The notes beneath the pieces were generated by a model that did no database searches, was not told the origin of the DNA, and saw only the letters and a list, made by a program, of their open reading frames with translations. 5,815 bases of DNA from an uncultured Bacilli bacterium (lineage in GTDB: Bacteria; Bacillota_I; Bacilli_A; RFN20; CAG-826), in the NCBI GenBank assembly GCA_934162685.1, contig CAKPJO010000101.1, positions 1 through 5,815 on the forward strand. Reading direction: 5' to 3'. Of this stretch, positions 5,543 to 5,815 are shown piece by piece (position 1 is the first letter of the stretch; every line of letters begins with the position of its first letter). The position numbers and the translations under genes are program-made.

Positions 5543-5785
5543 TTACTTTTTTACTACCCACTTAAACTTTTCTTTAAAATCGTTAAAACATTTTTTACAA
5601 ATCCAGCGATATTCGTCTTTTGTAGAATAGACAACTTGTTCATATTTGTTTGAAATAGTCTTCATACAAAATTCACAATGTTCATGCCATAAATCACTTT
5701 TGTTTTTTATTTCTTCTCGATTTATTTTTTTTAATTCTACGTTAAATAAATATTCTTCTTGACCTGTTAATCTCCAATCGTTCAT
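5543..5785 (-). CDS. Small zinc-ribbon-like protein with two CxxC pairs, function unknown
   Basis: An 80-aa protein without signal peptide. It begins MNDWRLTGQEEYL, a charged N-terminal third, then carries HEHCEFC (34-40) and WICKKCFNDFKEKFKW (61-76). The cysteine pairs C37/C40 and C63/C66 are 22 residues apart and should form one zinc site; His34 and His36 lie beside it. From memory, short proteins of the pattern DWRL-GQE-YL ... HCEFC ... WIC--CF-DF---F-W recur in Bacillota as uncharacterised genes; their function is not known to me. The ATG at 5785 has an excellent AGGAGG (5793-5798) seven bases upstream. The same frame stays open to the window edge, so a longer start cannot be strictly excluded. 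An upstream minus-strand gene may end just outside or at the edge. Confidence 0.8.
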   Translation of the reverse strand: MNDWRLTGQEEYLFNVELKKINREEIKNKSDLWHEHCEFCMKTISNKYEQVVYSTKDEYRWICKKCFNDFKEKFKWVVKK

Positions 5786-5815
5786 ATCACACCCTCCTAC
5801 CTCATTGCCTAAACT

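Noticed and set aside
1..5815. CRISPR array, tRNA or rRNA genes, riboswitch, toxin or nuclease genes
   Set aside because: I saw no regularly spaced repeats, no tRNA-like cloverleaf or T-loop motif, no recognisable riboswitch core, and no effector-type protein domains on either strand.

Overview
The window reads as chromosomal DNA from an AT-rich Gram-positive-lineage bacterium (Bacillota, or a relative close to Erysipelotrichia/Acholeplasma-type Mollicutes). The evidence is the very AT-rich base composition, strong AGGAGG-type ribosome binding sites, a typical lipoprotein signal peptide, and an MnmA of the form common in these groups, with an FMRNWD segment and NPDIFCNKYIKF. Tryptophan is encoded by TGG throughout, and two small genes end in TGA, so there is no sign of the Mycoplasma code in which TGA means Trp.

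Left part (1-2373), conserved housekeeping. mnmA (tRNA 2-thiouridylase, cut by the left edge) and dtd (D-aminoacyl-tRNA deacylase) lie on the minus strand and overlap by 8 bases, with dtd upstream. Divergent from them, across 68 bases carrying back-to-back promoter elements, is rarA (replication-associated AAA+ ATPase). It ends in a strong intrinsic terminator whose stem already contains the last codons and stop codon. In Bacillus subtilis dtd, rarA and mnmA also lie in one neighbourhood (relA-dtd-hisS-aspS-rarA-cymR-iscS-like-mnmA), so this looks like a condensed, rearranged version of it.

Right part (2387-5815), accessory. Every gene here is on the minus strand and none is a recognised housekeeping gene. 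In transcription order they are: an 80-aa protein with two CxxC pairs (probable zinc ribbon), a 285-aa lipoprotein with a propeller-like exported domain, a two-gene unit encoding 64-aa and 98-aa proteins (the second PH-like), and a 387-aa membrane-anchored, propeller-like exported protein. The two exported proteins have good sigma-A-type promoters, and each promoter is overlaid by an inverted repeat. Another cluster of inverted repeats precedes the two-gene unit. A strong minus-strand terminator closes the two-gene unit at 3706-3748. Beside it is a short stretch that resembles the end of an ISL3-family insertion sequence.

The accessory run resembles a surface or immunity-type island of small lineage-specific genes. 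No toxin, nuclease or other effector is visible, so any joint function is inference. Longer gaps: 3551-3809 holds a promoter, inverted repeats, the IS-like end and a terminator. 5294-5542 holds a promoter and a dyad, and is otherwise featureless.
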